Shown one piece after another: positions 58,677 to 64,000 of a stretch of 64,000 bases of DNA (position 1 is the first letter of the stretch; the number at the start of each line of letters is the position of its first letter). Both the position numbers and the translations under genes were made by a program. Origin of the DNA: Drosophila miranda (Eukaryota > Arthropoda > Insecta > Diptera > Drosophilidae); contig NW_022881603.1 of the NCBI RefSeq assembly GCF_003369915.1, forward strand, positions 41,958,624 to 42,022,623, given 5' to 3'. The notes below the pieces were generated by a model, which was given only the letters and a program-made list of their open reading frames with translations, searched no databases and was not told where the DNA came from.

Positions 58677-61600
58677 ATGCCAGGCATTTGCCCCAGAGAG
58701 GCTGTGAGAGTTAAAGTGAAGGTGAGTAGCAAGAGGGCCAGCGAGACAACAAAGGCCACTGCTTCGCGTTTATCACATTTCACATTGGTTGCAGAAATGC
58801 GAGTCGACCACCAGACCAGAGTGGCGAAAGTTTTCGGTAGATCCCCAGATTACAACTTTGGAGGTTCTGTACTCTTTGCTCGCCAAGGCGTTTGACGTCA
58901 AGTCGGACTTCTCCATTAAATACAAAGCCTTTGATCCGGCTGGCAATGAAATTTACTTGGCCGTCCGCTCTGATTGGGACCTCGATGCGGCGTTTCTTCG
59001 AATACACAACATTTCCATACAGACGGCCTCGGAGCCCTGTTTGATGCTGCAGATCGATGTGAAACCGTTCACACTGGTAAGGGAGTGCGAGACGGAGTCA
59101 CCCGCAACCACCAGCCGATCAAGCAGCATTACATCATCGACACTCTCTGCCACCCCAAGTGGGGGGAGTGCTAGTGGTGGCGGTCATGCATCTGCCCGGG
59201 AGCTGGTGTCGCCGCTGCAGTCGTTGGGAGTCTCGCAGAAATATGTTCAACACATGCAGACGAAGCTGCCTGGTCTCATCATGAATCACATGGAAAAGAC
59301 TTTTTCGATCGTTCAGAAGGCATTCAATTTGTCCGAGGAACACATGGCCAATCTTCCGTCTCGACCTCCCATGTGCGACAGCGAATTTCGCTTGTTCCTA
59401 GATGCTCTAGGCCAGATCCAGCGCAAGGATGAGTTGCACAAGGTGATCTTCCTGGGCGGGATCGATCCTAGCCTTCGCCGCGTTGTGTGGAAGCACCTGC
59501 TTAATGTCTATCCAGGCGGGACACATGGACTGGCCTTGGATGGGCATCAGCGTATGGAGTTTATGCGGCGCAAGTCGGAGCAGTACTGCAGGCTTAGGGA
59601 CACATGGAAGGCGGCCATTAAACGGGGAAGTGTGGTCGGAGAACTCGCCTACGTAACTAGCATGGTAAAAAAGGATGTCCTCCGCACGGACCGACTGCAT
59701 CCGTTCTACGCCGGCAGCGACGACAATCAGAACATTGCATCGCTTTTCAACATCCTCACCACCTACGCCCTGAACCATCCCTCGGTCAGCTATTGTCAGG
59801 GAATGTCGGATATAGCCTCGCCCCTTCTGGTCACCATGAACGATGAAGCCCAGGCCTACATATGCTTCTGTGCCATTATGTCTCGAGTCCGCGGTAACTT
59901 CATGCTAGACGGCATCGCGATGACGCAGAAGTTCGCACACATAACAGAGGCACTAAGCTTCTACGATCCCGAGTTCTGGGAGTACCTCAAGTCGCAGCAG
60001 GCAGACGATTTACTCTTTTGTTACCGTTGGCTGCTGCTCGAGCTGAAGCGGGAGTTCCCATTCGAGGATGCGCTGCGCATGCTGGAAGTACAATGGAGCT
60101 CGCTCCGTTATGGCAGCAATCCCAGTAGCGAAATGGAGCTTCAGTTGTTTGAGAAGGTTTGTGAATATAAAATATATTTAGCTGATTTATTCAAATTCGA
60201 AATGGGCATCTTGCAGGAATTCTTGGCCATTGCGGATGCCTCAGTGCCCTGCAGTGCCAGCACGTTCTCCAGCTCCTACAGCGCGACGCCGACCAGTCCT
60301 TCTTATCTATTAAACAAACCGCGAGAGAATCCTTACACAAAGGTCTGTGCACTGCGCCGTCAGAGCTCGTCCGCATCTCTCAGCTCGTTAAGCTCTTCCC
60401 TCGGGGCCAGCGGCCATGCTCTGGACAGCACGAAGCGGTTGAATTACAGTCTGGACGACAATATGTCTCGTCATGCGGGGGCAGCTGCTCGTCGTCAGCG
60501 ACGTACTTCTGCCAAAGTGCACCAAAGCCTAGACGAGTCCAAAATGCTGGCGCTGATTGAGGGGGCCACGGAAAGCACAATCGTTCAGTCTGTGCAAAAA
60601 CTAACTGCCGGCGAGGATTCCGAGGAGGATGATGATGTATTTGATAGGAAGGACTCCCCGCGTTTTCTTGAAACGAATCCTTTTAAAGATGATGCCCAAA
60701 AGGCCCCATGCGCGGAAAGCCCAAAATCAGCCTCTCCAGGACGGGGCTTCCTGTGCAGTTCATCCTCATCTTGCAACTTGGACGAGGCACCGCAGGGCCC
60801 CGTGGGACAAAAGCCACAGCAAAATAACATTTTATCCGTAAGCTATATCATTGCAAAGCAATTGGCATCGAATGCCAGTCACTTCAGCGAGAGTGTAAAG
60901 CGCGTCAGTAGCGGCAGTCACTTCAAGGACCTCATGGAGAAGCTTGCATCGACGAGCCGCATTGGTATTCCGTTCAATGAAGATGGCGAGACTGCCATCT
61001 CCGGTAATGGCGAAAGCCAGATGCCGCCTAAGCTCGTCAAGAACTTCAACGAATTTCTCAATTTCGCAACAATCAATAAGAACCGCATCTCAGATCGAAT
61101 TGCCAATCAGCAGTTTTTGGGCGAAAAGCGGTCTCCCCCAGACTCTACTTCGCTCTCCAAGCCGCTGGTTCAGTTGACCAAAGCCGGACTGGGAGGGTCC
61201 CTCGATGAGTCCGACTCTTCTTCGCTGCCAGATACTAGTTGGAGCGCCTCAACAGCGGCCACGGCCATACAACAGGCGCAAGACTTGAGCAGCTACAACG
61301 TGCAGCTGGAGTTGGAGAACATCTCGCCGGGACTCCGCACTCCGGACCTGCAGCAGAGGGAACCGGGAGACCGGGTGCCAGAGGTGAGAAATACCAGCGG
61401 CTGCACACCCGACCAGGAGCCAGACCAGGATCAAGAGTATTATCCCATGACAAACGCAATAACACGTGAGCTGCGTCTGGAGGCGGAAAACTTGGATCGC
61501 CAAGTGTTCGGCCTCCCCTTCACGGAGAGCACAAAACGGCCGATGGATTCAGACGCCATAGAGTACGAAGTGCTGGACAAGGACACGCTGGACATGGTAG

Positions 61601-62265
61601 ATGATCTTAAGGAGAACGAGATCATAACGTGTCCCGACGTCAGCGAACTGCACATGCGACGTCGCCAGCGACTAGCGGCCACCAAGAGCAACAGCGTCCA
61701 GCTGAACGTCCGCACCTTCAATCCGTTCATCGACGAGAGCCAGCTGCTGCTGGATGGGCATAGTCCGCTGGGAATGCGCAACAGCAGTAGCCTGCCAGAG
61801 GTGATCCTGCCCATCTCAACAGAGCCGAATTTGGTGGAAGTATCCCCGCTTGTGGAGATTGCCACAAATGCCGACGACGAGAGCGCGTTCACACATTCGC
61901 CACAACGAACGGGCAATCTGAATGGAATCGCCGGAACACTTGGCACCACGACGGCGGCACTGCCTCCGCCGTCAGAATTCGGCGGTGGCAATTCCTTCCT
62001 GATGTTCCTTTGCCTTACCCTGCTGCTGCAGCACCGCAACACCATCATGAAAGCGGGAATGGACTACAACGAGATTGCGATGCACTTTGACAAGATGGTG
62101 CGCAAGCACGACGTTACACGCGTTCTCAACCAAGCCAGGCGAATGTATGTCGAGTATTTGAAGGCCCAGAGCTGTTTGCAGCATCAGCAGACGACCAGTG
62201 CGACACCGTCTCCGGGCAACCCCGTGTCGACAGGCAGGCATTCGGCTTCGACCTTGCCTGCATAG
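58677..62265 (+). CDS. CG8155: TBC1D25-type Rab GTPase-activating protein
   Basis: Exons are 58677-58721, 58795-60156 and 60217-62265; 1151 residues. The ATG at 58677 opens MPGICPREAVRVKVK, and the 73-bp first intron joins to KCESTTRPEWRKF, giving the N-terminal PB1-like/DOC region (residues about 10-97) of TBC1D25. The TBC domain lies at about 230-480 with GGIDPSLRRVVWKHLL, the arginine finger in DVLRTDR and the glutamine finger in YCQGMSD, both catalytic residues present. A long Ser-rich linker follows. The C-terminal block FLMFLCLTLLLQHR with MDYNEIAMHFDKMVRKH (about 1063-1105) completes the TBC domain split seen in this family. TBC1D25 acts on Rab33B in autophagosome maturation in mammals (family knowledge). 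The 60-bp second intron has no stop and is a multiple of three. The CG number is from memory. Confidence 0.9.
60157..60216 (+). other. 60-bp in-phase intron of the TBC gene
   Basis: GTTTGTGAATATAAA at the start, CATCTTGCAG at the end, AT-rich against a GC-rich exon. It holds no stop codon and is a multiple of three, so retention would add 20 residues rather than end the protein. Confidence 0.7.
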
Positions 62266-62609
62266 GTTTAGGCAGCAGTGAAACTTGACCGAAATTCCCA
62301 TTGATTCTGACAGGCAATCGCCTTAGTTTACTAGTGTTCCGATGCATTCCATGCTCTTGTAGAGACTTGACTACCACTACACTGCTTACTATGTGATATT
62401 CGATGAGATACAATTGACGACGCCTGGAAGAGTCGGAGCCCAATTACTGTTTTTCCTTTCCTCTATATATTCAAACGTTCGTCGTCGATGTCTTTATACT
62501 TACTCAGTTAACGAAAAGACGTTTTGTAAATTAACTGATACCAAATAATAATATACGATTGATTATGCATATGTAAAGCTACCGAAAATCAAATACTAAA
62601 CAGTCGCTA

Positions 62610-62652
62610 AATAAATGAATTCGAAAGAAAGAAATTAATCGCACAGTTTATT
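62610..62652. promoter_or_regulatory. Convergent poly(A) signals of the TBC gene and XPC
   Basis: Plus-strand AATAAA at 62610-62615 suits the TBC gene; minus-strand AATAAA at 62652-62647 suits XPC, whose stop lies near 62734. The two 3' ends would overlap or nearly overlap. Confidence 0.5.
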
Positions 62653-62733
62653 TAAATAAAACATAATTTGGAGCTCGAAACTGAGACAAAGAAGGAATTC
62701 AATCGACACGAAAACACAAAGAAAATTAAACAT

Positions 62734-64000
62734 TCAGAAATTATACTTCCTCTTGAGACGCTCGCGTATAATCAGACCCTTGATGAGCTTCTTCCAATTG
62801 CCAAAGACTCGGGTCTCGTACTTCTCCTGCTCTTTGCGCGCCTGCTCCTGCTGATCTTCTTCCCAAGCCGCACAGACCACTTCGCGGAACTCTTGTGGAA
62901 GTCAAAGCCGATCACTGCATTTGCACAATCAATGTTCAGCTTCTTGCAAACGCGCATCAGTCCCGGAACTGTCGACAAACGAAAAATACACGATAAATAA
63001 AATAGAAAGAGAATTATGGCGTGGTATCCCCACGGCTAATGGAACTTACGCCTCAGGTGCACCGTCTTCTTGGGAAGCATGCAGGCCTTGAATAGCTCCA
63101 CATTGCCGTAGGCATTGCGCGGCACAATGCCGTTCTCCGCGTTGGGAGGTTCGTAGTCCTGTGTTTGCCAGTAGCCGCATATCTCGAGTGGCTGGTCTTT
63201 AATAACTGAGCGCGTGAGCTGGCAGAGCATATACATTACATTAGTCACTGACGCTGCTCGATTTCGATATGTAGGTGCCTACCTTATCCCACTTAGGACG
63301 CGCCTTGACAATCTTGTAGGGCTGCTCACCCAGCTTCACGACGCGGGCGCTCTTGAGCCAGATTTCCCGGGAGTGTAGAAGATGCACACAATCTCTGGAG
63401 TAGACAGCTTCCCCACGTATAAAGCCAAGAGTCGGCGCATCTGCCGGATAGAGGCCCTGAAACTTCAGAAGGTGCCGTTCGAGAACATACAGCGGATGAT
63501 TTTTGAATTCGGCTATGGACTTGGGAAGGGGCTTCTCCGAGTGTATGCGCCGCAGCTGCTCATCCTCGCAGATGTCCCTTTTGGTGCGACGACCCAGATA
63601 CGGAGCGATGGTTTCATCGATCCAGCACTTTTCAACGCGTGCCTTTCGAACGAAGGAGCTCCAATTGGCGCAGTAGCGAGCGGTCACATCCTTCAAACTC
63701 AGATCATCCTGGAAAGCAAATACGTAGGCCAGTCCTGGAGATGCATTTTTCTGCAAGGGCACGATGTTAACATATCTGATGGCTCTGGAATATTATGTCT
63801 TACCCTGATGGTGTCTACGCAGTGCAACTTTAGCTTCACCAAGTCAATGCAGATCCACTGCTCCTCCACCTCGGACCAGACCTCAACCCACATGTCGGAT
63901 GCGTCAGGCCTGGGCTTGCCTTTTGAGCCGCTCTCATCGTATGTGGACAAGACTCGCCTGTCCTTGTGCAACTTTTCCACTGCCTTGGGCAGAACCGGCG
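62734..64000 (-). pseudogene. mus210: XPC (mus210) C-terminal part, with a frameshifting deletion; runs off the window
   Basis: Exons seen: from the right edge to 63804, then 63750-63283, 63218-63050 and 62968 to the end; junctions are GT/AG and in phase. The upstream exon holds the end of the Rad4 transglutaminase-like fold (MWVEVWSEVEEQWICIDL). BHD1 follows (HPLYVLERHLLKFQGLYP), then BHD2/BHD3 (PRNAYGNVELFKACMLPKKT, then PGLMRVCKKLNIDCANAV). After GFDFH at about 62893 the family's next 15 or so residues are missing. The rest (EFREVVCAAWEED, NWKKLIKGLIIRERLKR) is in another phase and ends at 62736-62734. The shifted frame stops instead at 62774-62772. XPC recognises helix-distorting DNA damage; BHD3 inserts into the lesion (family knowledge). 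Losing its end should weaken or abolish function. Confidence 0.8.

Noticed and set aside
59239-59778. Minus-strand frames in the TBC gene
   Set aside because: Antisense shadows of a GC-rich exon.

Overview
The window looks like genomic DNA from a Drosophila of the obscura group. It has compact introns, insect gene families (odorant receptor, Kunitz peptide, Tom7, dymeclin, a TBC1D25-type GAP, XPC/mus210), env-bearing and BEL-type LTR retrotransposons, jockey- and I/LOA-type LINEs, and a dispersed repeat ending in TATACCCGATACT. I recall the D. melanogaster orthologues of the recognised genes as lying on chromosome arm 2R (Muller element C). Species and chromosome are inferred, not shown.

Layout, left to right. 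At 0.6-4.2 kb, a decayed minus-strand gene carries two insertions of the dispersed repeat. At 4.5-8.4 kb lies a large two-exon gene for a secreted, Gln-rich protein. From 8.6 to 17.8 kb is a long intergenic block with a mariner relic, repeat copy C and homeodomain-site-rich stretches. A Kunitz peptide gene (18 kb) and a four-exon odorant receptor (19-20.7 kb) follow, then 4.6 kb without a recognised gene. From 25.4 to 40.1 kb is one nest of transposons: an env-bearing Ty3/gypsy-type element whose protease frame is split by repeat copy D, and whose 5' LTR is split by a complete BEL/Pao element. Dymeclin (40.5-42.9 kb) is intact. A 4.9-kb jockey-like LINE with perfect 13-bp target duplications lies just before a broken THAP-domain gene. 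At 51.1-54.6 kb a second broken gene is interrupted by a young 5'-truncated LINE. Tom7 (55.5 kb) is intact. A methionyl-tRNA synthetase relic lies at 56-57 kb. The TBC1D25-type Rab-GAP (58.7-62.3 kb) is intact, and it converges on XPC, whose last exon carries a frameshifting deletion and which runs off the right edge.

The main pattern is a mixture of clean and dead genes. Secreted Gln-rich protein, Kunitz, odorant receptor, dymeclin, Tom7 and TBC1D25 are open. Five neighbours carry stops, frameshifts, deletions or transposon insertions in exons. Muller-C content, mosaic decay and nested transposons together fit a degenerating non-recombining chromosome. The neo-Y of Drosophila miranda, which derives from Muller C, is the best single hypothesis, but sex linkage cannot be read from the sequence. 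No operons or CRISPR arrays were seen, and no tRNA or rRNA genes were recognised by eye.
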